Source: CAZWLD01 sp964634685
Lineage (GTDB): Bacteria; Bacillota_I; Bacilli_A; Acholeplasmatales; JAEDCM01
Length of the DNA: 31,208 nucleotides
NCBI GenBank assembly: GCA_964634685.1
Contig: CAZWLD010000026.1
Span: forward strand, 1-31,208
Direction: 5' to 3'
Each line of letters opens with the position of its first letter. Position 1 is the first letter of the stretch. The translations under genes were made by a program, and so were the position numbers. Below are positions 8,051 through 16,080 of the stretch, piece by piece. A model generated the notes under the pieces. The model searched no databases. It was not told where the DNA came from and saw only the letters and a list, made by a program, of their open reading frames with translations.

Positions 8051-8080
8051 GCAATCGCCTGAATGTCGATTGCTTTTTTT
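8051..8080 (+). terminator. Terminator of the HipA-like gene
   Basis: GCAATCG (8051-8057) and CGATTGC (8067-8073) form a perfect 7-base stem with a 9-base loop, followed by seven T. Confidence 0.9.
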
Positions 8081-8084
8081 ACGT

Positions 8085-8121
8085 TAAAAAAAAGGCAAGA
8101 TGTTAAGAATCTTGTCCTTTT
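8085..8121 (-). terminator. Minus-strand terminator of the GGDEF remnant
   Basis: Read on the minus strand, a stem of AAAGG(A)CAAGAT with ATCTTGCCTTT is followed by a run of T (the A-run at 8086-8093 on the + strand). It stands 12 bases after the stop codon of the GGDEF remnant, so the 3' end of that gene is still in its original context. Confidence 0.75.
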
Positions 8122-8129
8122 AAATCTAT

Positions 8130-8400
8130 AAATTACTCATATATAGAAATTTGGTTTCGACCATTCTTTTTTGATATATATAAAGCTTTATCGGCAGCTA
8201 CATATAAGTCATTAAATGTTTTTATTGTATCTGCTGTTGAGGCTACACCTATCGAAATACTAATGCTTTGATATGCTTTAATAGTAATATTTATTTGGTT
8301 AAAGATTTTATCGATATCACTCATTGAAATATCGTTAAAAGATGTTTCGTTTATTTGTGTAAAAAATTTAGATATTTTAAGGAAAATAAAGAAAAAACTA
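8130..8400 (-). pseudogene. C-terminal remnant of a GGDEF (diguanylate cyclase) gene
   Basis: The minus strand encodes the end of a GGDEF domain. From 8324 downwards it reads ISISIGVAS, FNDLYVAADKALYISKKNGR and a final NQISIYE, matching the last 60 residues of diguanylate cyclases. The frame stays open further upstream to about 8400 and includes an IFLKISK piece where the residues after GGDEF would be, but the GG(D/E)EF signature itself is replaced by a hydrophobic SFFFI stretch. The metal- and GTP-binding half is missing, as is any sensor domain. It cannot make c-di-GMP. Beyond 8400 the sequence is AT-rich spacer. A short expressed protein of 63 residues is possible but unlikely to be functional. 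Confidence 0.8.
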
Positions 8401-8518
8401 ATTATGTAAACATTTTTATATTTCTGATTTCTTTTTTTATCTCCAAATTTATGTTCAAATATGGTAATCTATATATGATGTTCACAGTTTTATAAATAAA
8501 AACGAAAAGGTGATAAAA

Positions 8519-10177
8519 TTGACGATAACAGAAATGATATTTCATCTAGTGGGTGGACTTGGATTATTTTTAGTTGGTATTAACATAATGAGTGAAAACC
8601 TCAAATCGCTAGCTGGAAATAAAATGAAAAAGATTATTGAAAAATCCACAAATACACCGATAAAGGGTGTTGTTTGCGGAGCGATTGTGACAATCCTGAT
8701 TCAATCATCATCAGCCACAACAGCTTTGTCTGTTGGATTAGTCCAAGCTGGATTGATGACATTAACTCAAGCAGCTGGTGTTATTATTGGAGCTAATATC
8801 GGTACGACCGTTACTTCAATATTAATTGGTTTAAATGTTGGAAGGTATGCTTTAATCATTCTAGGAATTGGCGCTTTAATTGTTTCCTTTACCAAAAAGA
8901 AGAAGGCACGTTATATTGGCGGTGTCGTTCTGGGATTCGGTATGCTATTCTTGGGATTGAATACGATGAGCGATGGAATGAGCAGCATTTCATCTGATCC
9001 GCGGGTTATGTCGATGTTTGCGGCATTATCAAATAATCCATTACTTGGCGTGTTAATTGGTACTGCGGTGACTGCCCTAGTACAATCATCGGCAGCTACT
9101 GTCGGTATTCTTCAGGTTTTATATGCCGAAGGAAGTATTACTCTTAGTGGAGCATTGCCAATTCTTTTAGGATGTAATATCGGAACGACCGTAACAGCTT
9201 TATTTGCTAGTATAGGTGTTTCTAAACCAGCGAAGCGTGCGGCTATTATCCACGTAATATTTAACTTTGTCTCGACAATTATCTTCTTGATTTTATTGTG
9301 GCCTTATACATGGCTTATTCAACAAATCGAAAATCTTTGCTTTGGCGGGGCATCAATGATGACTATTTCGGTTGCCCATATTATATTTAACCTTTTATCA
9401 GCATTTATTATGTTCTGGTTTATTAAATGGCTTGTCTTTCTTGCGACAAAAATTATTCCGGGAGAAACCGAGGATGATGTTGTTAAGCAATTAACTAATT
9501 ACAACGTTTCATCTCCTGTTTTAGCCTTAGAGGTCGTAAAAACAAACATCACACAGATGGGCGATTTAGTTAAGGATAACTTTGGAAATGTTGTTTTATA
9601 TGCCAAGGAAAATAATGAAAAAACATATGAATTGATTATGGAAAAGGAATCACGAATTGACCTTTTAGATAAATTAATTCATGACTATTTAATAAACATT
9701 ACCTCAATGGAATTGGATCAAAATGAATCAGTTATCTTAGCTAAATATTTAGATACAATCAGAGATTTAGAGCGTATTGGTGACCATTGTACAAATATAG
9801 CTGAATTCTATAAAGAAAGATATGACAATGAAGAGGTTTTAAGTGAAATGGGAACATTAGCTTTAAACGATATGTATAATAAGATTGTTACGATGCTTAA
9901 TAAGGCTTTAAATTCCTATAATACTGGTAGTATTAAAGAGGCTAAGGAAGTAATGATTTTAGAGGATGAAATTGACTTCCTAGAAGAAAAATATCGAAAA
10001 GAGCATATCTTGAGATTGTATGATGGAACATGTAAGGTATCGATAGCTGATAACTTTGCGGATATCCTATCCAATCTTGAGCGTATCGGTGACCATTGCA
10101 CAAATATTGCTCAAAAAACGATCAAAGGAAAGCATTACTTTGATGAGAAGGAATATGTTGCTCATCAAGCAAAATAG
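8519..10177 (+). CDS. Na+/phosphate cotransporter with C-terminal PhoU-like domain
   Basis: A membrane symporter of the Na/Pi cotransporter II (NptA/YjbB) family. Two inverted transport repeats are visible: QSSSATT (about 62-68) with GANIGTT (91-97), and QSSAATV (about 189-195) with GCNIGTT (about 218-224). About eight membrane helices lie before residue 310. A PhoU-like helical region (about 330-550) carries the doubled LERIGDHCTNIAE-type motif (near 417 and 522), which binds metal in PhoU proteins and probably regulates transport. The length (about 552 aa) is normal. The best start is TTG 8519, spaced 5 bases from AAAGGTGA; GTG 8510 lies inside that ribosome site, and ATG 8534 is a third option. 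I see no clear promoter in 8400-8505. No other phosphate-regulon genes are close. Confidence 0.88.
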   Translation: MTITEMIFHLVGGLGLFLVGINIMSENLKSLAGNKMKKIIEKSTNTPIKGVVCGAIVTILIQSSSATTALSVGLVQAGLMTLTQAAGVIIGANIGTTVTSILIGLNVGRYALIILGIGALIVSFTKKKKARYIGGVVLGFGMLFLGLNTMSDGMSSISSDPRVMSMFAALSNNPLLGVLIGTAVTALVQSSAATVGILQVLYAEGSITLSGALPILLGCNIGTTVTALFASIGVSKPAKRAAIIHVIFNFVSTIIFLILLWPYTWLIQQIENLCFGGASMMTISVAHIIFNLLSAFIMFWFIKWLVFLATKIIPGETEDDVVKQLTNYNVSSPVLALEVVKTNITQMGDLVKDNFGNVVLYAKENNEKTYELIMEKESRIDLLDKLIHDYLINITSMELDQNESVILAKYLDTIRDLERIGDHCTNIAEFYKERYDNEEVLSEMGTLALNDMYNKIVTMLNKALNSYNTGSIKEAKEVMILEDEIDFLEEKYRKEHILRLYDGTCKVSIADNFADILSNLERIGDHCTNIAQKTIKGKHYFDEKEYVAHQAK

Positions 10178-10197
10178 GCTCTGAAGCCTATTTTTTT
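10172..10197 (+). terminator. Terminator of the Na/phosphate transporter gene
   Basis: AATAGGC (10173-10179) and GCCTATT (10186-10192) form a stem with a 6-base loop, followed by a run of seven T. The stop codon TAG lies inside the left arm. Confidence 0.85.
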
Positions 10198-10221
10198 CAT
10201 AAATATGAAGAGGTGACTAAG

Positions 10222-11232
10222 ATGAAATATCCAGCATTTTTAAAAAAAGGTAATACGATTGGTCTTGCTTGTCCATCCTTCGGATGCAATGCTGATCCAT
10301 ATTTATCGCGTTATTTGAGCGCAAAAAGGAAGCTTTCGGAATTAGGCTATCATCTAATTGAGGCACCTAGCGTTTATCGCTTAGAAAACGCTGAAAGTAA
10401 TACCTGTGATGTCAGGGCAAAGGAATTATTAGATTTGTATTTATCTGATGATGTTGATTTTGTTTTATCTAATGGCGGTGGCGAAATTATGGTTGAGATC
10501 TTACCATACATTGATTTTGAAATGCTAAAGACGAAAAAACCTAAATTTTTTATGGGATATTCGGATAATACTAATTTTACCTTTACGCTTACTACTATTT
10601 GTGATATTGCCTCAATTTATGGTCCCCATACTCCGGATTTTGGAATGGTACCCTGGGACCAAGCCATTCATGATGCTTACCGCATTATGCAAGGAGATTT
10701 GTTTACAGAACACAATTATCCCTTCTGGGAAAGAGAATGGATTAATAATGGGGATGTCTTAGCCCCTTATACCAACACTGAGCCTGTTTATTGGAAATCA
10801 AAGGAAGAGGTTTCAATAGAGGGAATAATTATTGGAGGATGCCTTGATTGTCTAGTTACGCTTGTTGGAACGCCATATGATCAGGTAAAATCATTTAATG
10901 AAAGGTATAAGAATGATGGCATCATTTGGTATTTAGAAAGCTGTGACCTTCATTCATTAGCTGTTAAAAGAGCCCTATGGCAATTAAAAAATGCCGGATG
11001 GTTTCAATATGTCAAAGGCTTCATTTTTGGTCGCCCAGCCAATACCGCTGAACCCTTTGGCGTTTCCTATGAGAAGGCCGTTTATGACCATTTAGGAGAA
11101 TATAATGTTCCGATTGTTTTAGATGCCTGTATCGGTCATGTCTCCCCAACAATCACGATTATTAACGGAAGCTATGCGAAGGTTTGGGTTAAGGATGGAA
11201 AGGGAAGCTTGGAAATGCTTCTTAAGGAATAA
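10222..11232 (+). CDS. S66-family serine peptidase (LD-carboxypeptidase / MccF-like)
   Basis: A 336-aa protein of peptidase family S66, which includes LD-carboxypeptidases that trim the tetrapeptides of recycled cell wall and MccF enzymes that detoxify microcin C-type peptide nucleotides. The catalytic set is complete: Ser in MGYSDNTN (about S114, the nucleophile elbow), Glu in YLESCDL (about E240) and His in IGHVSP (about H306). An N-terminal GLACPSFG segment fits the family. The long insert between the Ser and Glu parts, with aromatic residues, is more MccF-like than LdcA-like, but I cannot decide from sequence alone. There is no signal peptide, so it acts in the cytoplasm. The start is ATG 10222 behind AGAGGTGA; GTG 10213 lies within that site. 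YlmH follows 3 bases later. Confidence 0.87.
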   Translation: MKYPAFLKKGNTIGLACPSFGCNADPYLSRYLSAKRKLSELGYHLIEAPSVYRLENAESNTCDVRAKELLDLYLSDDVDFVLSNGGGEIMVEILPYIDFEMLKTKKPKFFMGYSDNTNFTFTLTTICDIASIYGPHTPDFGMVPWDQAIHDAYRIMQGDLFTEHNYPFWEREWINNGDVLAPYTNTEPVYWKSKEEVSIEGIIIGGCLDCLVTLVGTPYDQVKSFNERYKNDGIIWYLESCDLHSLAVKRALWQLKNAGWFQYVKGFIFGRPANTAEPFGVSYEKAVYDHLGEYNVPIVLDACIGHVSPTITIINGSYAKVWVKDGKGSLEMLLKE

Positions 11233-11235
11233 CTT

Positions 11236-11958
11236 ATGGAAGACAATCAAATTATTAAAATATGTGAATCAAATATTAAAAGAGCTCTTGATGGAAATGT
11301 CATTATTACGAATTTTTTAAACGCCCATGAACAAGAAATAATCAAACCCCTTCTAGACAATAGTATTAACTGGTATTTTGATGGTGGCTATGAAGCTGCA
11401 GAATACAAAAGATTAGTTTTATCCCCTTTGGATATTAAGCCTTCAAGTAAGGTTAGTATCCTTAAGGTCAATTATAATAAACGCTTTACAAGCTTTACTC
11501 ATCGTCATATCTTAGGAAATCTAATGGCAATGGGAGTTAAAAGAGAGGCAATTGGTGATATTATTATATCCGATGATATTTATTTTGTATGCAAGGAAGA
11601 ATTAGAAAATTATTTTTTAAACGAAATTAAAACAATGAATAATTATCCGGTTTCCTTAGAGAAGGTAGATAAGCCGATTGTAAAAGAAGAAAAGGGCTTA
11701 AATAAAACCATTTTCCCCGCAAGCCTAAGGCTCGATGCCATCATTTCATTAGCTTTTGGTTTATCAAGAGAGATTTCGCAAAAAATGATTTGTGATGAAA
11801 TGATTAAAGTTAATCAAAAGCTATGTAAAAACAATATCTATCAAATAAAAAACAATGATTTAATATCGGTTAAAACAAAAGGAAGAATTAAAATAAATCA
11901 AATTAACGGATTAACAAAAAGTGGGAGAATCGGAATAAGTATTGAAGTTTTTAAATGA
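11236..11958 (+). CDS. ylmH: YlmH-type S4-domain RNA-binding protein
   Basis: A 240-aa protein with the YlmH layout: an N-terminal alpha/beta domain (1-150) with a VNYNKRFTSFTHRHILG segment and the conserved GVKREAIGDI motif, then an S4 RNA-binding domain (about 162-230) starting PASLRLDAII. In Bacillus, YlmH is a ribosome-associated factor linked to rescue of stalled 50S subunits, and it usually sits in the ylmEFGH-divIVA cluster. Here it is away from division genes and 3 bases behind the S66 peptidase, with the ribosome site AAGGAAT inside that gene. No terminator is clear after it. Confident for the family. Confidence 0.85.
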   Translation: MEDNQIIKICESNIKRALDGNVIITNFLNAHEQEIIKPLLDNSINWYFDGGYEAAEYKRLVLSPLDIKPSSKVSILKVNYNKRFTSFTHRHILGNLMAMGVKREAIGDIIISDDIYFVCKEELENYFLNEIKTMNNYPVSLEKVDKPIVKEEKGLNKTIFPASLRLDAIISLAFGLSREISQKMICDEMIKVNQKLCKNNIYQIKNNDLISVKTKGRIKINQINGLTKSGRIGISIEVFK

Positions 11959-11979
11959 TGGAAGGTCTTATAATGAGGG

Positions 11980-12366
11980 GTGTATTTAAATAGTAAATAC
12001 AAATTGCGATTTATTATGGGGTTATCCTTAAAGTTTATTGGAACAACTATGGCTTTTATCCTATATAATCGATTATGTAGTGCCCCTTGGTGATTTTGGG
12101 AAAGTTTTTCTTTTTGGAAGCTTAATGATTCTATGCTCAGTAATTTGTATTGTTGGAAATATTTCGGGCAATCGGATTGCCTCAAAGATGGCAATGCTTA
12201 CGACAAAGGAAATCAGCTATGATCTCTTTAATATAATTGAAAATCTATCCACTAGTGAAATTGATTTTTGTTGTGGATAATGGTGAGAGTGGAAAAAGGA
12301 ACCCATTATGATTTATTAAATAAAAAAGGCTATTATGCAGCCTTATTTAATTCTCAGTTTTCGTAA
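11980..12366 (+). pseudogene. Decayed ABC exporter gene with internal deletion
   Basis: Both ends of an ABC exporter survive and the middle is gone. The first part (from about 11986) reads NSKYKLRFIMGLSLKFIGTT, the first membrane helix. After a frameshift near 12050 it continues in another frame as YIIDYVVPLGDFGKVFLFG through NISGNRIASKMAML to YDLFNIIENLSTSEID (ends about 12261), typical of the first two helices. Directly after this, in another frame, comes IFVVDNGE, the sequence just after the H-loop of the nucleotide-binding domain. A further 2-base slip restores VEKGTHYDLLNKKGYYAALF with a normal end NSQFS and stop at 12364-12366. About 400 codons containing Walker A, signature and Walker B are missing. 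The normal start codon also appears lost (TTA at 11986). Confidence 0.85.
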
Positions 12367-12386
12367 GATATTGCGAATGATTCTTT

Positions 12387-12413
12387 GAACACCTTTTTGG
12401 TGTTCTTTTTTTT
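12387..12413 (+). terminator. Terminator after the dead ABC gene
   Basis: GAACACC (12387-12393) pairs with GGTGTTC (12399-12405) around a TTTTT loop, followed by eight T. It separates the remnant from the MarR promoter, 10 bases on. Confidence 0.92.
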
Positions 12414-12418
12414 GAATA

Positions 12419-12451
12419 TTTGTTGACAAGTCAACTAATATATACGATAAT
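12419..12451 (+). promoter_or_regulatory. MarR gene promoter with overlapping dyad operator
   Basis: TTGACA (12423-12428) and GATAAT (12446-12451) are spaced by 17 bases. The -35 box lies inside a dyad: TTTGTTGAC (12419-12427), two bases, then GTCAACTAA (12430-12438), with eight of nine positions symmetric. Such a dyad is the kind of site bound by MarR dimers. A repressor bound here would cover the -35 box of its own gene. Confidence 0.8.
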
Positions 12452-12466
12452 ATTTTTGGTGATACG

Positions 12467-12922
12467 ATGGAAGATATTAGAATTATTACAAAGATTGTTA
12501 GGAATATGCGTTTGTTTAAAAATAAAAATGATTTTCCTTTAGGAGATAATGCTTTGGAGGTTTTACGCTTTGTCATCAAGCATCCAGGTGTTAATGGTAA
12601 GGAAATAGCTAAACATCTTGAGGTTGATAAGTCTTTAATTACGCGCCTATGCACGAAGCTTATTAATGAAGGATATATGGAATCTAAATCGGGTGATGAT
12701 TTACGGCAAAAGTGCTTTTATCCAGATAAGAAGGCTTTGGAGATTAAAGAAATAAGCCAAAATGATGAAAAGCTCTTTTATGAGTATTGCTTAAAGGGGT
12801 TAACTGAAGCTGAATATCAAGCAATGATGCTTGGCTTAGAAAAAATGTATGTCATTTCCAAAAAGGAAAGAAAAGAAAGCTTTCTAGGTGTGTTAAATGA
12901 AAAGAAGAGAAAATCAAATTAA
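12467..12922 (+). CDS. MarR-family transcriptional regulator
   Basis: A 151-aa winged-helix regulator. The DNA-binding part is clear: LRFVIKHPGVNGKEIAKHLE, then VDKSLITRLCTKLINEGYME (recognition helix, about 60-75) and a wing with SGDDLRQKCFYP. Long helices at both ends form the dimer. MarR proteins usually repress neighbouring efflux genes and let go when a small molecule binds. Here the gene overlaps the first ABC gene by 26 bases and has a dyad operator over its own promoter, so it probably controls itself and the whole run to about 20263. The ligand is unknown. The start ATG 12467 has GGTGAT upstream. Confidence 0.9.
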   Translation: MEDIRIITKIVRNMRLFKNKNDFPLGDNALEVLRFVIKHPGVNGKEIAKHLEVDKSLITRLCTKLINEGYMESKSGDDLRQKCFYPDKKALEIKEISQNDEKLFYEYCLKGLTEAEYQAMMLGLEKMYVISKKERKESFLGVLNEKKRKSN

Positions 12923-14483
12923 GAATTATTTTTTGGAAAACAAATTATTGATTTTTGGAATCATTATTTCCGGTCTATTTTTTGATGGATTAATGTGCAT
13001 TGTACCTTTAGTGTTAGGAGATGCCATTAATAGCTTTAGCAATCAGGAAAAATATAGCATTATTTTATATAAATGCTTAATTTTATTGGGCTTAGTTTTA
13101 TTTGTTCAAATCAATCGTTTTTTTAAACGTTATTTTGTTCGCCTTTTTGCAAATAAAATAACCTTTGCGATGAGAAGCAAGGCTATCGATAGCTTCTTAT
13201 ATCAGCCGATTGAGAATATTAAGGACGAAAATAAAGCTGATCTATTGAATAAAAATTTATCCGATATTGCGGATTGTGCCGAAGGAATAAGAAAGGTCAC
13301 AACCGAAATTTTTGATAGTATTGTAATTTTGATTGGATATTTTACAACGATGATCATTATTGATTACAAAATAACATTGCTGGCGATGATTTTTGTTTTA
13401 GTATCAATTATGCTTGCGTCTTTGTTAAAAAAGATTATTTATAAATATACTCTTAGCTATAAAAAGGCTCAATCAAGATTAAAGGAGGAAACTCTATCGA
13501 TGATATCAAATGAGATATATTATCGAGGGCTAGGAGTTAATGATGAATATCAAAAGAATTATGAGAATAAAGCCTTAGAATATAAAAATGCTTCCTTTAA
13601 GCATTTAATTCTTCAGGGATCTTTAGAGCCAATATATAATGCCATCGCTTTGTGTGGATTGTTTTTTGTAATATATTTAGGAGGATTAAAGGTAATTGAT
13701 GGAAGCTTTTTATTAGGTACCTTTACGGCTTATTTAAATTTATTTATTCTCGCTAGCACGAAGGCCAGCAAGGTCGGAAAAACCTTTAATAGTTACATCA
13801 AGGCTAAAGTCTCCTGGGAACGCATAAAACCAATAATGGATTTTGATGTTCCTTTGGAAGTTAATCCAACTATTAATGATGAATATTACAAAGCCGAAAA
13901 AGTAGAATTTGGCTTTACTTCACGGATTTTAAAAGATTTATCATTTGATTTTAGGCTTGGCGAAAGAATCGGCGTCAAGGGAAAGGTCCACTCGGGAAAA
14001 TCAACCTTGGGCTTATTATTAACCGGAATATATGAATATAAGGGATCATTAAAGCTTTTTGGTAATGAAGTTAATCAAAATGTGAATTTTAAAATTGCCT
14101 ATGCTCCCCAAACACCAGAAATTTTTAATGCTTCAATTAAGGATAATATTTTGCTTGGTGGCAATGGCGATTACGTTGAGGCTAGCAAAAAGGCTTTGCT
14201 TTATGATGAAATTATAGCCATGCCGGAAGGGTTTTTCGAAATGCTATCGCATACGCAAATCAATTTATCAGTGGGACAACAAAAGCGCCTTCAAATTGCA
14301 AGGTGCATTGTTAATCAACCTAATGTCATAATTCTTGATGATGCCTTTAGTTCAATTGATAATGATATGGCGTTAAAGATAATTGATAATTTACCTAAAG
14401 AAGCATTGGTTTTCATCATTTCGAATAATCAAGAAATTTTAGAAAAAATGGATCATGTCATTAATATGGATGAGGTGAAGTAG
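12897..14483 (+). CDS. ABC exporter subunit A, degenerate ATP site
   Basis: A half-transporter (528 aa): six membrane helices (about 15-300) and one nucleotide-binding domain. The Walker A is GKVHSGKS (362-369), the Q-loop is APQTPE (403-408) and the signature is LSVGQQ (457-462). Two key catalytic positions are changed: Walker B ends in Asp-Asp (IILDDAF, D481-D482), so the usual catalytic Glu is Asp, and the H-loop His is replaced by Asn (IISNNQE, about 510). This pattern is known from the non-hydrolysing site of heterodimeric exporters such as TM287/288 and BmrCD. The start overlaps marR and the stop abuts the start of subunit B. The exported substrate cannot be told from the sequence. Confidence 0.88.
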   Translation: MKRRENQIKNYFLENKLLIFGIIISGLFFDGLMCIVPLVLGDAINSFSNQEKYSIILYKCLILLGLVLFVQINRFFKRYFVRLFANKITFAMRSKAIDSFLYQPIENIKDENKADLLNKNLSDIADCAEGIRKVTTEIFDSIVILIGYFTTMIIIDYKITLLAMIFVLVSIMLASLLKKIIYKYTLSYKKAQSRLKEETLSMISNEIYYRGLGVNDEYQKNYENKALEYKNASFKHLILQGSLEPIYNAIALCGLFFVIYLGGLKVIDGSFLLGTFTAYLNLFILASTKASKVGKTFNSYIKAKVSWERIKPIMDFDVPLEVNPTINDEYYKAEKVEFGFTSRILKDLSFDFRLGERIGVKGKVHSGKSTLGLLLTGIYEYKGSLKLFGNEVNQNVNFKIAYAPQTPEIFNASIKDNILLGGNGDYVEASKKALLYDEIIAMPEGFFEMLSHTQINLSVGQQKRLQIARCIVNQPNVIILDDAFSSIDNDMALKIIDNLPKEALVFIISNNQEILEKMDHVINMDEVK

Positions 14484-16079
14484 ATGAATGTTTGGAAAAT
14501 AATTATTTCTTATTTTAAGAATCATAAGCTAATGCTTTTATTGCTCATTGTATTTATCATTCTAACATCCTTAATTACCTTGATTCCACCGCAGATTTTA
14601 AAAATTATCGTAGATGATAACTTGGCTGTTTTGGCTAATAATAATTTGTTTGAGCTCGCTATTCTTTATCTTTTAGCGTATATATTGATTGGTGTTATTA
14701 ATTTTTTCAAGGAAGTATTTCTAATAGGAATGAGTCAAGGAATTAATTATGATTTAAAGATAAAAATGATGGAGCATTTGCATAAACTCCCATATCATGT
14801 TTTTACTTCATATGATGCGGGGGAAATTGAAGCCTATTTCAATAATGATGTCGAAGCGATAAATACTTTAATTTCTTCGGGCATTGTTAGTATGGTTATT
14901 GATTGCTTTAAGATTATTGGAATCATTATTTCGATCATGCTTTTTAACCTTTATTTTGGTATTATAACCTTTGGTATCGCGATTTTCTTATTTTGGCTTA
15001 TTTTATTCGTAAAAAAATTAATGTATAAGGCGCAAATAAAGAATCGTACTATTGAGGGCAATGTTAATAATGATATGCTTGTTTATTTAGATAATATCAA
15101 AACTATCAAAAGCTTTCGCATTTTTTCATTTATTAAAGAAGGCTATCAAAGGCTTTTAAATAATCATTATAAGACCTTAAATAGTGTTAATTTCTATGAT
15201 TCAATCTTTTCTCCCCTAATGCAAATTATAAAAACGATTTTTATTGTGGGAATTATTTTGTTATCATCTAATGGCAATACCCTTTTTGGTCTAACAGTAG
15301 GAGCGTTAGTTAGTTCAATTGATTTATTAACAAATCTTTTTGCGCCAGTTGAAAATTTAGGAATGGAATTAAACACAATTCAAAAATCCCTTGCGAGTAT
15401 CACGAGAATTAATAGCTTTTTGGCCTTAAAGGAAGATGAATATGAAGAAGAAAATGTTAGGGAGGTCAAGCAAATTCTAGTGAATGATGTGTCCTTTGCA
15501 TATACAGAGAATATGGTTATCGATCATTTTTCATATCATTTTGATAAAGGAAGCTATACGATTGTTGGACCATCAGGAACAGGAAAATCGACTTTGTTTA
15601 AATTAATATACGGGGCCTTGATTCCTAATAGGGGGTCAATTTCGATTGATGATGTCAATACCTATCAAATAAAGAATCGTTACGGCTTGTTTGGAATCTT
15701 ATATCAGGATGTCTTTTTTTCCTGTGGGACGATTCGTGAAGAATTGACATTGAATAAGAAATTTTCTGATCAAGAAATATATCAAGCTTTAACAATAGTC
15801 GGATTAGAAAAGAGAATTGATGATTTAGATAAAAGATTTTATCGCAATGATTTTTCTTTAGGGGAACAGACTTTACTTAATCTAGCCCGAATTATATTAA
15901 TCAATCCGAAAATTATTATGCTTGATGAAATTAATGCGCGTATCGATCCTTTGACAATGCAAATTATTAAGGATGTCATCTTACAAATATCTAAAAATAA
16001 AATAGTCTTATCAATTAGTCATTATGGTGATATAATTCTAGGTAGTAAGGTAGTAGATTTGGATAAGCGAGGCTTGTAA
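14484..16079 (+). CDS. ABC exporter subunit B, catalytic ATP site
   Basis: The partner half-transporter (531 aa) with six membrane helices (about 14-295) and a nucleotide-binding domain. Its own catalytic residues are complete: Walker A GPSGTGKST (362-370), Walker B IIMLDE (E482), D-loop ARID (485-488) and H-loop SISHYG (H513). In contrast its signature is altered (FSLGEQ, 457-462, for LSGGQ). In a heterodimer this signature faces the Walker A of subunit A, so all the defects fall in one composite site and the other site is intact (LSVGQ of A with Walker A/B of B). The gene starts on the base after the stop of subunit A, with ribosome site GAGGTGAAG. Confidence 0.9.
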   Translation: MNVWKIIISYFKNHKLMLLLLIVFIILTSLITLIPPQILKIIVDDNLAVLANNNLFELAILYLLAYILIGVINFFKEVFLIGMSQGINYDLKIKMMEHLHKLPYHVFTSYDAGEIEAYFNNDVEAINTLISSGIVSMVIDCFKIIGIIISIMLFNLYFGIITFGIAIFLFWLILFVKKLMYKAQIKNRTIEGNVNNDMLVYLDNIKTIKSFRIFSFIKEGYQRLLNNHYKTLNSVNFYDSIFSPLMQIIKTIFIVGIILLSSNGNTLFGLTVGALVSSIDLLTNLFAPVENLGMELNTIQKSLASITRINSFLALKEDEYEEENVREVKQILVNDVSFAYTENMVIDHFSYHFDKGSYTIVGPSGTGKSTLFKLIYGALIPNRGSISIDDVNTYQIKNRYGLFGILYQDVFFSCGTIREELTLNKKFSDQEIYQALTIVGLEKRIDDLDKRFYRNDFSLGEQTLLNLARIILINPKIIMLDEINARIDPLTMQIIKDVILQISKNKIVLSISHYGDIILGSKVVDLDKRGL

Positions 16080-16080
16080 G

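Noticed and set aside
8133..8324. A functional 63-residue protein on the minus strand.
   Set aside because: It contains only the last third of a GGDEF domain, and similarity continues upstream of its ATG in the same frame without the catalytic motif.
12038..12280. An 80-residue membrane protein as a real small gene.
   Set aside because: Its residues match the first helices of an ABC exporter, and matching pieces in other frames lie on both sides, so it is a fragment of a broken gene.
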